Assembly: GCA_001803565.1 (NCBI GenBank)
Contig: MHDQ01000083.1
Location: 1-33,582 of the forward strand
DNA from: Nitrospinae bacterium RIFCSPLOWO2_12_FULL_45_22
GTDB lineage: Bacteria; 2-12-FULL-45-22
Reading direction: 5' to 3'
Length of the DNA stretch: 33,582 nucleotides
In this document: positions 1 to 8,609 of the stretch, piece by piece
Layout: each line of letters starts with the position of its first letter
How positions within the stretch are numbered: the first letter of the stretch is position 1
Notes under the pieces: generated by a model
The model's input: only the letters and a program-made list of their open reading frames with translations
Told to the model about the DNA's origin: nothing
The model's database searches: none
Program-made: the position numbers and the translations under genes

Positions 1-17
1 GAGAGGAGGGAGCCATC

Positions 18-1406
18 ATGAAACCATCAAAATTTATAGGCTTTACCATCCTAATATTAGCATTTTTCCTGGTGGGCAATACCGGTTGGGCAGAAGAAGG
101 GGTAAAAGACAAATATGCCCCGGCACCCAAGACCATTGAAGGCTGGGTAGAATATCCTGAGCTTATACCTTCCCAGACCGAGCGCGACCCCGACTATAAC
201 TGGTTGCCCAAAGGTCCTTTCCCCTACAAACCCTCCTGGCCTAGAAAAGATGTCCCTAATACCGGTGAGGAGTTATATTTTATGCAGGACTATCTATTCT
301 GGGCAGGAAAATATACTGATATGATCCTCTACACCCCGATTATCAATAAAAGGGGACTAGTTACCACCCGAAACCTCTACATAAGGAGACTCCATCCCTG
401 GGATGATTATAACGATGTATTGGACTATGATAGATCTGGGGTAGTAGGGTTAAATAAAGAGTTTCTGGCTATTTATTCCATGCTGGATAGTCCACCAGAG
501 ATGCGGGGCTTTGCCCAGTTGATGGTTAAATACCTGAATGCCCCGGGTAAGTGGAAGGACCCAGATCGCTATGCCTGGGTACCGGCTTTGCGGCGCGTAA
601 GGAGGTCTGCAGGTGGTGACCGGCAGGATGATTCTCTAGGCTATCCCTTCAGTAACGATGATAATGGCGAGCGGCAGCCCTGGGAATATGACTATTGGAT
701 AATAGGAGAAGATGTCGTATGTGAATCGGCTGGGGTAAAAGGAAATGTCGTAGGAGAGGCCAAGAGCATCGTAGATAATTTAAAGGAATTACTCCCTGCA
801 TATGGTGTAGAAGAGAATCCTTACCGGGAAGATGGTTGTGTAGAATGCTATGTTACAAAGATGGTTCACAAATATGACCCTAAATATTATCTCGGCCAAA
901 TCCTCGTGTGGACAGAAAAATACACCAAACAATTCGTGCGTATGGAACAGTATGATAGAGAAGGTTCTATCTGGAAAATCTATGAGATGCATTACGATAG
1001 GGTAGACCCTGGTGGCCATATCGGGGGGGGATATCCCCGGACAAATCTTCAAGCCTGGGACATCAAGCGCGACTTCAGGACTTATGCCTGGTATGGTGAT
1101 GTAAAATATGGCAAAAGGGTAACCGCGGACCCTACTTTCAACCCTGAATTTTTTACTATCCCACAGTTGCAAAAAGAATACTTCTGGAGAAAAGCCCCTG
1201 ACTACCGACCGGTTACTAAAGCAGAGCATTTCCCACCCTACCCACCCCTGTATGCAGCAAAGAAGGCCAAAGACAGAAAAGGTTTTGATGCCATCTCCAA
1301 AGAATTTAATGATAAGGTAAAGAGCTATCAAGATATGTGGGATAAGCGCGGCGGATTTGATGCCTGGGGCTGGGCAAAACGCACCAAATACCAGGATGTG
1401 AAGTAG
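18..1406 (+). CDS. DUF1329-like secreted/outer-membrane lipoprotein-sorting-like protein
   Basis: 462 aa ORF with N-terminal signal peptide (MKPSKFIGFTILILAFFLVGNTGWA), RBS-like gaggaggg upstream; overall W/Y/P-rich pattern with YDR/W..KR..RT motifs reminiscent of DUF1329. Confidence 0.7.
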   Translation: MKPSKFIGFTILILAFFLVGNTGWAEEGVKDKYAPAPKTIEGWVEYPELIPSQTERDPDYNWLPKGPFPYKPSWPRKDVPNTGEELYFMQDYLFWAGKYTDMILYTPIINKRGLVTTRNLYIRRLHPWDDYNDVLDYDRSGVVGLNKEFLAIYSMLDSPPEMRGFAQLMVKYLNAPGKWKDPDRYAWVPALRRVRRSAGGDRQDDSLGYPFSNDDNGERQPWEYDYWIIGEDVVCESAGVKGNVVGEAKSIVDNLKELLPAYGVEENPYREDGCVECYVTKMVHKYDPKYYLGQILVWTEKYTKQFVRMEQYDREGSIWKIYEMHYDRVDPGGHIGGGYPRTNLQAWDIKRDFRTYAWYGDVKYGKRVTADPTFNPEFFTIPQLQKEYFWRKAPDYRPVTKAEHFPPYPPLYAAKKAKDRKGFDAISKEFNDKVKSYQDMWDKRGGFDAWGWAKRTKYQDVK

Positions 1407-1508
1407 TTGCTGATGTATGCTTGGTGCCTAAGGTTAATCTTCTGGGTTGACAAAAAAATCCTGGTATGCTAAAAGGGAGAAAAATTTTTTAGAAGGAGGT
1501 GAATTGTA

Positions 1509-1919
1509 ATGGACGAAGCTACTAAAACCATATTAAAACAGGCTATTGGTATAACCGACGCTGACCTGAATAAGCTCTCACCCAGGATCAGTAATCTGCT
1601 CTCTAACATGGGTAATCTAATGGGCCACCGAGTAGTAGCAGAAGTGACTGAATCAAAATACTGCTTTTTTGGTCTAAAGCCCGGTGATAAGATCGTCATA
1701 GAAGGAGGGAAGATTAATCCTGAAGCTAGTACCGCAAATCTATGCCTGGGTGCCGTTGCTCCAATAGATGAGGCTAATGCCTTATTAATGGATAGGGTAG
1801 CTATGGGTTGGAAGCCCGATGGCTCGGTAATCACTTATGTTCGGTGTCATGATATGGGTGTAGAGCATGGGGGCTTAGGTATAGTCTGGTTAAAGGTCTA
1901 TACCGAAGAAATAAAATAA
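1509..1919 (+). CDS. Conserved hypothetical protein (possibly TIGR04076-like)
   Basis: 136 aa ORF, RBS agaaggaggtgaat just upstream; family guess weak. Confidence 0.65.
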   Translation: MDEATKTILKQAIGITDADLNKLSPRISNLLSNMGNLMGHRVVAEVTESKYCFFGLKPGDKIVIEGGKINPEASTANLCLGAVAPIDEANALLMDRVAMGWKPDGSVITYVRCHDMGVEHGGLGIVWLKVYTEEIK

Positions 1920-1948
1920 ATCTGTATCCAGGAAAAACTTATCTTGGC

Positions 1949-2007
1949 TAGCCGCAGAGCTTGTCTCTGCTATCGTTGGGTGGCAGCAAAGACGAGCTTT
2001 GCAGCTA
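1949..2007. repeat. Twin-hairpin (Y-shaped) palindromic repeat, copy A
   Basis: Outer TAGC (1949-1952)/GCTA (2004-2007) enclosing GCAGAG-CTTGT-CTCTGC (1954-1970) and GCAAAG-ACGAG-CTTTGC (1986-2002). Confidence 0.6.
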
Positions 2008-2425
2008 CCTGGCATCTGAATTCCTTCATTGCCTTCCTGTAACCGTTCACCGCAAAGGCGCAGCGGAAACGATCGGCGGCGCGGAGCAAGTCCATTGTCC
2101 GCGCCCGCGGTAAATACTCTGTTGAACACTTACCGAACTCTATCCCTCAACATTCCTGCCTGTAGCAGACAGGTGGCATAAATATTGCTCCTCTAATGTT
2201 CTAGGTATGATATTCTACGTACTGCTCTATGAGATAATGTAAGCATTCAGTTCAAGGGATACTTGCCACAGGGGCATAGAGGCAGGGAGATATTGTGCCC
2301 GTGAGCCGTCCCCGTTTCGGACGGACACCGATACGTATCCCGGGCACGGCATTTCAGTTCGCGGTGCTCCGTGGCTGCACGGTTATATTACGAGTTTTTA
2401 GACTGAAAGAGGAAGGTGAGGAGAA

Positions 2426-3580
2426 ATGGACTTACTTTTATCCCAGGCCCAGAGGTTATTTATTGAAGATATCCAGGAGTTTATTACGAGTGAGATAACC
2501 CCTTATCTTTCCCGCTGGTATCAAGAGGATATATTCCCGAAAGGTCTGCTGGCCAAACTAAGCAGCCGAGAGAGGTTGGGGTTTAGCCAAAAAGAAGGGC
2601 TCTGGCAAGAATCTACTATGTCAGATAATATCGTTTTCTATGAATATATGTCGGCTGCTAGCCCTGGTATCACGGTGGCTATCCTGGCCCATACCCTGTT
2701 AGGTCTTTATATTCTCTACCATTGGGGTAATCAGGAGCAGCGGGATAAGTATTTTATCGCGGGGATTAAGGGAGAGAAATTAGCAGCCTTTGCTAATACC
2801 GAGCCAGATACGGGTAGTGATGCCGCCAATATCAGTTTAGAGGGCAAAGAAGTCGGGGATAGTTTCTTGCTTAATGGGACAAAGATGTATATCACCAATG
2901 GTGATCTAGCTGATTTCCTTATTGTATCGGCCCGTACAGATCCCAAAACAGCCAGGAGGAGTGAAGGCATTAGCTTATTTGTGCTCGATACGGCTTGCGA
3001 GGGTTTAGAAAGGATAAAATTACCCAAGAAAGGCTGGCTCCCCTCGCATCTTGCCCGCCTATCCTTTAAGAACTGTCTGGTACCAGGAAATAACCTGATT
3101 GGGGAACTAAATGAAGGCTACAAACTAATTATGAAGACCTTTACGGCTAGCCGGATTGCTATCGCAGCTATGGCAGTAGGGACGGCCTATGGGGCGTATT
3201 GCCTGGCTTTAGAGCGGGCCCGGAAGCGGGAGGCCTTTGGTAAAAAGATCATTGAGCATCAAGCCAAGGCATATGAATTTAGCACTATGCTGACCAAAAT
3301 AGACGCTGCCCGGCTCCTGGTTCAGAGAGCAGCCTGGCTAAAGGATAAGAGAGAAGATTATATCATGGCCTCTTCCCAGGCTAAGCTCTTTGCCGCCGAA
3401 ACGGCTAAGACAGTTACTTCCTGGGCAGCCGATATTTTTGGGGCTGCTGGCATCTTAGAGACCAGCCCTATTTCTCGTTACCCCGGTGATGCCTGGGCCG
3501 CATCCTTAGGGGAAGGGACCAGTGATACTCAGAAACTCATTATCTGGCGCCAAATAATGGCCCAGCTTGAGAAGGATTAG
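2426..3580 (+). CDS. Acyl-CoA dehydrogenase family protein
   Basis: 384 aa; AFANTEPDTGSDAANI, LNGTKMYITNGDLADFLIV, REAFGKKIIEHQA, LGEGTSDTQKLII motifs. Confidence 0.93.
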   Translation: MDLLLSQAQRLFIEDIQEFITSEITPYLSRWYQEDIFPKGLLAKLSSRERLGFSQKEGLWQESTMSDNIVFYEYMSAASPGITVAILAHTLLGLYILYHWGNQEQRDKYFIAGIKGEKLAAFANTEPDTGSDAANISLEGKEVGDSFLLNGTKMYITNGDLADFLIVSARTDPKTARRSEGISLFVLDTACEGLERIKLPKKGWLPSHLARLSFKNCLVPGNNLIGELNEGYKLIMKTFTASRIAIAAMAVGTAYGAYCLALERARKREAFGKKIIEHQAKAYEFSTMLTKIDAARLLVQRAAWLKDKREDYIMASSQAKLFAAETAKTVTSWAADIFGAAGILETSPISRYPGDAWAASLGEGTSDTQKLIIWRQIMAQLEKD

Positions 3581-3581
3581 T

Positions 3582-5312
3582 ATGGAAGATATTATATTAC
3601 GGGTAGTAGGAGAAGCAGGCGAGGGGGTTATCAGCTTAGGCGAGATAATAGCGAGGGCATGCGCCCGGCTCTCCTACCACGTATTGACTTATAGGACTTA
3701 TCCGGCCGAGATCCGGGGTGGCCCTACTATGTTTCAGGTAAGGATAAGCCCCGATCCAGTCCTCTCTCAGGGTGATGGGGTAGATATCTTGCTAGCCCTT
3801 AATCCAGCCTCCCTTGAGTCGGATGGTGCGGAACTGCGCACTGGTGGGGTATTTCTTTATGATGCCCCAGATGCCAATGTCAGCCAGGAGATAAAAGATG
3901 GGGCCAGGATTATTCATTATCCTTTACCTTTGACTGAGATTGCCACAAAGGAACTCAACTATTACCTGGGCAAGAATATGGTAGCCTTGGGGATTATGAC
4001 AGCCCTCTTTGGGTTTCCTTATAATCTCATAATAGAGCTGGTATACCAGAGATATCCCAAAGCAGAAAAGAATCTCCAGGCCCTAGAAGCAGGCTTCCAA
4101 TATGGAAAACTTCACCTCGAAAAAAGGGACCAGTTCCTGCTTAAAGGCCGTGGTTCAAAAGAAGACAGATTAATCCTTACAGGCAACGAGGCAATAGCCC
4201 TGGCCGCTTTAGCAGGTGGCTGTCGCTTCTTTGCCGGTTATCCCATCACCCCGGCTACCGAGATCATGGAATGGTTAGCCCAAAAACTCCCCCCGTTCGG
4301 TGGCATAGTTTTACAAATGGAGGATGAGTTAGCTGCCCTGGCGGCTGTTCTGGGGGCGTCTTTTGCCGGTAAAAAGGCTATGACCGCAACCTCGGGGCCC
4401 GGGCTCTCGCTCATGAGTGAGCTCCTAGGTCTTGCCTCTATGGCTGAACTCCCCGTGGTAGTAGTAGATGTCCAGCGGGCCGGTCCCAGCACCGGTATCC
4501 CTACCAAGACAGAACAATCAGACCTGAACCTGGCCTGCCTTGGCAGTCATGGCGAGGCACCTCGGATTGTCTTAGCCCCTTCCACTGTAGAAGAATGTCT
4601 CTACTACACCATCCAGGCCTTTAATCTGGCTGATATATATCAGACCGCGGTAATACTCTTAACTGACCAATTTCTGGGCCAGCGGCTGGAGACTATCCCT
4701 AAGCCTGAGTTGTTAAGTATTCCCCGACATGACCGCCTGAAGTATCTGGCTAATGGCGAAGCTAAGTTTTTGCGGTATCGTTTAACCCCTACCGGTATAT
4801 CGCCCGTAGCCTTTCCTGGAGAAGCCGGTGGAATGCATGTTATAACCGGATTAGAACATAACCCGGCCGGTGCGCCTGACTATAGCCCAGAGACCCATCA
4901 GGCAATGATGGCAAAGAGGTTCAAAAAATTAGAGCCCTTACCCCAGACTATTGAAGCAAGAAAGGCTTTTGGTGATCAAGAGGCAGAGTTGGGTATTATT
5001 GGCTGGGGTTCTAGCCAGGGTGCAGTTCAAGAAGCTATCAGCCAGGCACGGCAGGCAGGCTATAGAGTAGCCGCCCTCTATCTAAAACTATTGTACCCAT
5101 TACCGATAGAACAGATCCGAGAATTTATCAGATCGGTAAAGAAGATATTGATTCTAGAAGGAAATTATACTGGGCAGTTAGCCCGATTCATTCGCTCAGA
5201 GCTTTTAATAAATCCTATCCAGTTAAATATCTGTGCCGGAAGGCCATTCAGCCCCAGGGAGGTCTATTCGAAGATAGAGGACGAGATAATGTCTCTCCAC
5301 CAACACATGTAG
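3582..5312 (+). CDS. 2-oxoacid:acceptor oxidoreductase, fused gamma-alpha subunit
   Basis: N-terminal gamma domain (VVGEAGEGVISLGEIIARA...TYPAEIRGGPTMFQVRIS) fused to alpha domain (GNEAIALAALAGGCRFFAGYPITPATEIMEWLA). ATG at 3582 preferred over the TTG at 3567. Confidence 0.9.
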   Translation: MEDIILRVVGEAGEGVISLGEIIARACARLSYHVLTYRTYPAEIRGGPTMFQVRISPDPVLSQGDGVDILLALNPASLESDGAELRTGGVFLYDAPDANVSQEIKDGARIIHYPLPLTEIATKELNYYLGKNMVALGIMTALFGFPYNLIIELVYQRYPKAEKNLQALEAGFQYGKLHLEKRDQFLLKGRGSKEDRLILTGNEAIALAALAGGCRFFAGYPITPATEIMEWLAQKLPPFGGIVLQMEDELAALAAVLGASFAGKKAMTATSGPGLSLMSELLGLASMAELPVVVVDVQRAGPSTGIPTKTEQSDLNLACLGSHGEAPRIVLAPSTVEECLYYTIQAFNLADIYQTAVILLTDQFLGQRLETIPKPELLSIPRHDRLKYLANGEAKFLRYRLTPTGISPVAFPGEAGGMHVITGLEHNPAGAPDYSPETHQAMMAKRFKKLEPLPQTIEARKAFGDQEAELGIIGWGSSQGAVQEAISQARQAGYRVAALYLKLLYPLPIEQIREFIRSVKKILILEGNYTGQLARFIRSELLINPIQLNICAGRPFSPREVYSKIEDEIMSLHQHM

Positions 5313-5314
5313 CC

Positions 5315-5331
5315 GCAGCGTCTAACGCTGC
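5315..5331. repeat. Single hairpin GCAGCGT-cta-ACGCTGC
   Basis: Perfect 7-bp stem, 3-nt loop, 3 nt after the alpha-subunit stop; resembles one arm of the twin-hairpin family. Confidence 0.5.
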
Positions 5332-5370
5332 AATAGCTCTATTAAAAGATCGAGGAGGAAATAGTATAGC

Positions 5371-6219
5371 ATGACTAAACGGAGTATTTTAGAGTATCGC
5401 GGGGAGGTCTCCCCAGTCTGGTGCTCCTTTTGTGGGGACTATGCGGTTTTGAATTCCCTCTACCAGGTATTTCAGCGCAAAAAGCTTGCACCGGAGGAGA
5501 TTGTTTTAGTCTCTGGCATAGGCTGTTCTAGTCGGCTGCCTCACTTCGTTAATGCCTATGGCTTCCATGGTGTGCATGGTCGCACTTTACCAACGGCCAT
5601 GGGCATCAAGCTGGCTAACCCGCAGTTGACTGTAATAGCAGTAGCGGGTGATGGCGATGGTTTTGGTATTGGCCTCGGGCATTTTATCCACACGGCCCGC
5701 AAAAATCCTGATTTAAAGTATCTGGTCATGGATAATTCTTTATATGCCCAGACTAAAGGGCAGGTATCCCCCACCACCTGCCCTCATCGTGTTACTCCTT
5801 CCACACCCTATGGTGTAATGGAAGAGCCTATCAACCCTATTGCCCTGGCTATCCTTTCTGGGGCAACCTTTGTAGCCCGGGCATACTCAGGTAAGCCAGA
5901 GCTATTAACCGAGCTGTTGCTGCAAGCTATTGACCATCCAGGGTTTGCCTTTATCCAGATTATTAGCCCCTGTGTAACTTTTAACCCAACAGATACTTAT
6001 AGAAGCTTAACCCAAAAGAGCTATCTCGTCTCTGACTATCCCTTAGAAGACAGGGTTAAGGCATTAGAATTGGCTCAAGCGGAAGACCGGATGGCCCTGG
6101 GGCTGTTTTATCGGGTCAGGCGGCCAACAATAGAAGAAGCGGTGAGAGAAATAGTAGAAGCGGCCCAGAGAGAAGGCCCAGCCGAACTCGCTGGGCTGGT
6201 GGAGGAGTTTAATGTCTGA
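5371..6219 (+). CDS. 2-oxoacid:acceptor oxidoreductase beta subunit (TPP-binding, KorB-like)
   Basis: WCSFCGDYAVLNSLYQV, GIGCSSRLPHFV, VAGDGDGFGIGLGHFIHTARKNPDLKYLVMDN, TKGQVSPTTCPH motifs. Confidence 0.92.
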   Translation: MTKRSILEYRGEVSPVWCSFCGDYAVLNSLYQVFQRKKLAPEEIVLVSGIGCSSRLPHFVNAYGFHGVHGRTLPTAMGIKLANPQLTVIAVAGDGDGFGIGLGHFIHTARKNPDLKYLVMDNSLYAQTKGQVSPTTCPHRVTPSTPYGVMEEPINPIALAILSGATFVARAYSGKPELLTELLLQAIDHPGFAFIQIISPCVTFNPTDTYRSLTQKSYLVSDYPLEDRVKALELAQAEDRMALGLFYRVRRPTIEEAVREIVEAAQREGPAELAGLVEEFNV

Positions 6220-6769
6220 GATTCCAGAAGACATTATAAATCTATTCAAAAGGAATTATATATTGGCCCAAAAATTAGTAGCCAGATTGAGGGCCAATGG
6301 GTGGTACATCGCTACTGCAGAGAGCGTCACAGCCGGATATGTAGCTAGCTTTATTGCCTCTGTCCCCCAGGCCTCTCAGTGCTTCCGGGGTGGCATAGTG
6401 GCCTACGATACCAGCAGCAAAGTCCAACTCCTGGGGCTCCCAGAAGAGCTAATCCGTGATACCAACGGTATAAGTAGCGAGATCAGTCAGCGGATGGCAG
6501 AAGAAGCCAGGAGCAAATTTAGTGCCCATATAGGGCTTTCTACTACGGGCTTTGCGGGGCCGACCGGTCGGGAAGTAGGGCTGGTATATATTGGGGTTTC
6601 TACCGGAAAAGAGATCAGGGTAGAGCAAAAAAATCTACCGGCCCGGTTATCATCCTATCAGAGGGAAGAGATAAGGCTGCAAGCCAGCCTGGAGGCCCTG
6701 CTTCTGGCCCTCAATACCATTGATTCAGTAAGTGTAACTACTCAGGCACAAAGTGGCAAAGGCACATAG
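6212..6769 (+). CDS. CinA C-terminal (nicotinamide-nucleotide amidohydrolase) family protein
   Basis: TAESVTAGYVASFIASVPQASQCFRGGIVAYDTSSKVQLLG and STTGFAGPTG motifs; overlaps beta subunit by 8 nt. Confidence 0.9.
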   Translation: MSEIPEDIINLFKRNYILAQKLVARLRANGWYIATAESVTAGYVASFIASVPQASQCFRGGIVAYDTSSKVQLLGLPEELIRDTNGISSEISQRMAEEARSKFSAHIGLSTTGFAGPTGREVGLVYIGVSTGKEIRVEQKNLPARLSSYQREEIRLQASLEALLLALNTIDSVSVTTQAQSGKGT

Positions 6770-6854
6770 GCACAAAGCAGAGCGGAGCAGGGTCGTTTCG
6801 TTGTTTTTTTCCCACTTTGTGCCTTTGGTGCTCTGTGCCTACCTGAATAGTTAC
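6734..6854. repeat. Foldback repeat of the CAAAG family overlapping the CinA 3' end
   Basis: GTAACTAcTCAGG...(GGCACAAAG words)...CACTTTGTGCCTTTG...CCTGAaTAGTTAC; termini are inverted repeats (12/13). Confidence 0.65.
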
Positions 6855-6913
6855 CAGTAAGTAAGAATAGATAAACGTTTGTCCCAACAATCCAATAGAA
6901 GGAGGGATATGAG

Positions 6914-7393
6914 ATGCAGAATAACCATACCGCATTAGATAAACTGGCCTATGGCGTCTATGTTGTCACCCTCAGGAATGAGGCCGTGATAAATGCCTTT
7001 ACCGCCTCCTGGATATCCCAGGTATCCTTTGATCCTCCCCTTATAATGATTGCTGTTCATAGAGCGCATTTTTCCCACTTTTTGCTAGCAGGGGGAGGTA
7101 ATTTTGCGATAAATATTTTGGGAGAGAATCAAGGAGAGCTTGCCAGGCTCTTCTATACACCGGTAGGTGCAGAGGAACAGGAGCGGGTCGGGGTACCATT
7201 TATCACCCGCAAAAGCGGTGCACCGATTTTGCGCGAGGCTATGGCCTATCTCGACTGCCAGCTCGTAACCTCTTATGAGGCGGGAGATCATACCATATAT
7301 CTGGGCCAGGTCATAGATTCTGGTGTAGCCCGGGAAGGGAACCCCTTGACTACCCAACAACTGGGGGAGCGCTATGCCAACTCTAGGCAGTGA
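6914..7393 (+). CDS. Flavin reductase family protein (FMN-binding)
   Basis: LAYGVYVVTLRNEAVINAFTASWISQVSFDPPLIMIAVHRAHFSHFLL...FAINIL; RBS gaaggaggg. Confidence 0.87.
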   Translation: MQNNHTALDKLAYGVYVVTLRNEAVINAFTASWISQVSFDPPLIMIAVHRAHFSHFLLAGGGNFAINILGENQGELARLFYTPVGAEEQERVGVPFITRKSGAPILREAMAYLDCQLVTSYEAGDHTIYLGQVIDSGVAREGNPLTTQQLGERYANSRQ

Positions 7394-7455
7394 TTTTACT
7401 GGAGGGTAAGCGTTCAGTAGGCACGGTAACGTCAAAGTAATCCCGAGCAGCCTCT

Positions 7456-7505
7456 GTAGCTCAACCCTTCAGGGTTGATCTGTCAAGCCTAAAGCCTTGA
7501 GTTAC
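7456..7505. repeat. Twin-hairpin (Y-shaped) palindromic repeat, copy B
   Basis: GTAGCTC (7456-7462)/GAGTTAC (7499-7505) enclosing CAACCC-TTCA-GGGTTG and CAAGCC-TAAA-GCCTTG. Confidence 0.6.
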
Positions 7506-7578
7506 CCAATCGACTTCTAAGATGATTTTGACGTGGCCCTGGTTCAGGAGGAGGAATGCTTGCCCCAGAGACACCGAT

Positions 7579-7627
7579 TGGTCATTGATCATTAGTCATT
7601 GACCAGTGACCATTGACCGATGACCAG
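7579..7627. repeat. GTCATTGACCA-type short-word repeat array
   Basis: ggtcattgatcattagtcattgaccagtgaccattgaccgatgaccagg; related words recur in the hemA-hemC gap. Confidence 0.5.
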
Positions 7628-7779
7628 GTTGTGGCTCTGTGGCTGAACGGTTCCGAAGGAATCAATTTGGTATATATGGCATATTTGTTGCACATAGGTA
7701 TAATTATTAATAGAAATTAAGTTTTAATTGCGACCAAAGATCGCCTTAACCTTAGCTAACCAAAAAGGAGGGGATAAAG

Positions 7780-7905
7780 ATGGTAGAAAAGGATAAGACC
7801 TATATCTGTGACCCTTGTGGTATTGAGGTAAAGGTAACAAAAGAAGGAGCCGGTACCTTGGTCTGTTGCGGCGAGGAGATGGAAGAGACTGAGGAAAAAG
7901 AATAG
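7780..7905 (+). CDS. Desulforedoxin-like protein, 41 aa (below the ORF-track length cut-off)
   Basis: ATG-TAG ORF MVEKDKTYICDPCGIEVKVTKEGAGTLVCCGEEMEETEEKE*; CxxC...GxGTLVCCGExM signature of desulforedoxin / desulfoferrodoxin N-terminal domain; RBS aaggagggg at 7765-7773. Confidence 0.9.
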   Translation: MVEKDKTYICDPCGIEVKVTKEGAGTLVCCGEEMEETEEKE

Positions 7906-7918
7906 TAGGTAGCAGGTC

Positions 7919-7956
7919 CTGGGCGATTTTGCACTCTGAAGGGCATAATCGCCCAG
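7919..7956. other. Hairpin with 10-bp perfect stem
   Basis: CTGGGCGATT (7919-7928) ... AATCGCCCAG (7947-7956), 18-nt loop, between desulforedoxin and PduO genes. Confidence 0.5.
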
Positions 7957-7985
7957 ACTTCTATAAGGGCTAAGCGGAGTACAAT

Positions 7986-8576
7986 ATGAAAATAACTACT
8001 AAGACAGGAGACAAGGGATATACCAGTCTATTGTCCGGTCAGCGGGTACCCAAATACGACCTTAGGCCCATAGCCTATGGCACATTGGACGAAGCCAATT
8101 CCATCTTAGGGGCTGCCCGGGCTACTTGCCAGGTAGAGGAAGTACGAAAGATTATCGAAACTTTACAGAAGGAGCTATTTTTGGTAGGCGCAGAGCTAGC
8201 AGCTTGCCCCGACGGTATAAAATATCTGAAAGAGCGAGTCACAGAGAGGCATGTCCAGAGGCTGGAGGATTGGATTCAATGGTTAGAAGATAATATTGAT
8301 GTCCCAGAAGCCTTCATTATCCCCGGAGCTACTCTAACCTCTGCCTTCATTGATATTGCCCGGACGGTCATCCGGCGGGTGGAGCGGAGCGCTACTAAGC
8401 TAAGGCATGAACACCTATTGGATAATGAGCAAGTGGTCATCTATCTGAACCGGTTATCTGACTTACTTTTTCTTTTAGCTCGCTATGAGGAACAGGTCAT
8501 CTCGGGTAAAAATCCAGGATTTATCTGGGAAGAATTAGAAGAAGCCGGAGTTTGCTTAACCACCGCTGAACTCTAA
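7986..8576 (+). CDS. PduO-type cob(I)yrinic acid a,c-diamide adenosyltransferase
   Basis: TKTGDKGYTSLLSGQRVPK, YGTLDEANSILG, ARTVIRRVERSATKL, YLNRLSDLLFLLARYEE motifs. Confidence 0.93.
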   Translation: MKITTKTGDKGYTSLLSGQRVPKYDLRPIAYGTLDEANSILGAARATCQVEEVRKIIETLQKELFLVGAELAACPDGIKYLKERVTERHVQRLEDWIQWLEDNIDVPEAFIIPGATLTSAFIDIARTVIRRVERSATKLRHEHLLDNEQVVIYLNRLSDLLFLLARYEEQVISGKNPGFIWEELEEAGVCLTTAEL

Positions 8577-8609
8577 CTTTATCCTTGGAGAGAATAGAAG
8601 GAGGTTAAT

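Noticed and set aside
789-1331. 180-aa minus-strand ORF opposite the DUF1329-like gene
   Set aside because: Antisense to a well-supported CDS; composition (F/C/I-rich without motifs) is typical of spurious reverse-frame ORFs
2295-2498. 67-aa plus-strand ORF upstream of acyl-CoA dehydrogenase
   Set aside because: Overlaps palindromic repeat-like sequence and the start of a well-supported gene; no motif
4238-4507. Minus-strand 89-aa ORF inside the oxidoreductase alpha region
   Set aside because: Antisense shadow of conserved coding sequence; no RBS or family motif
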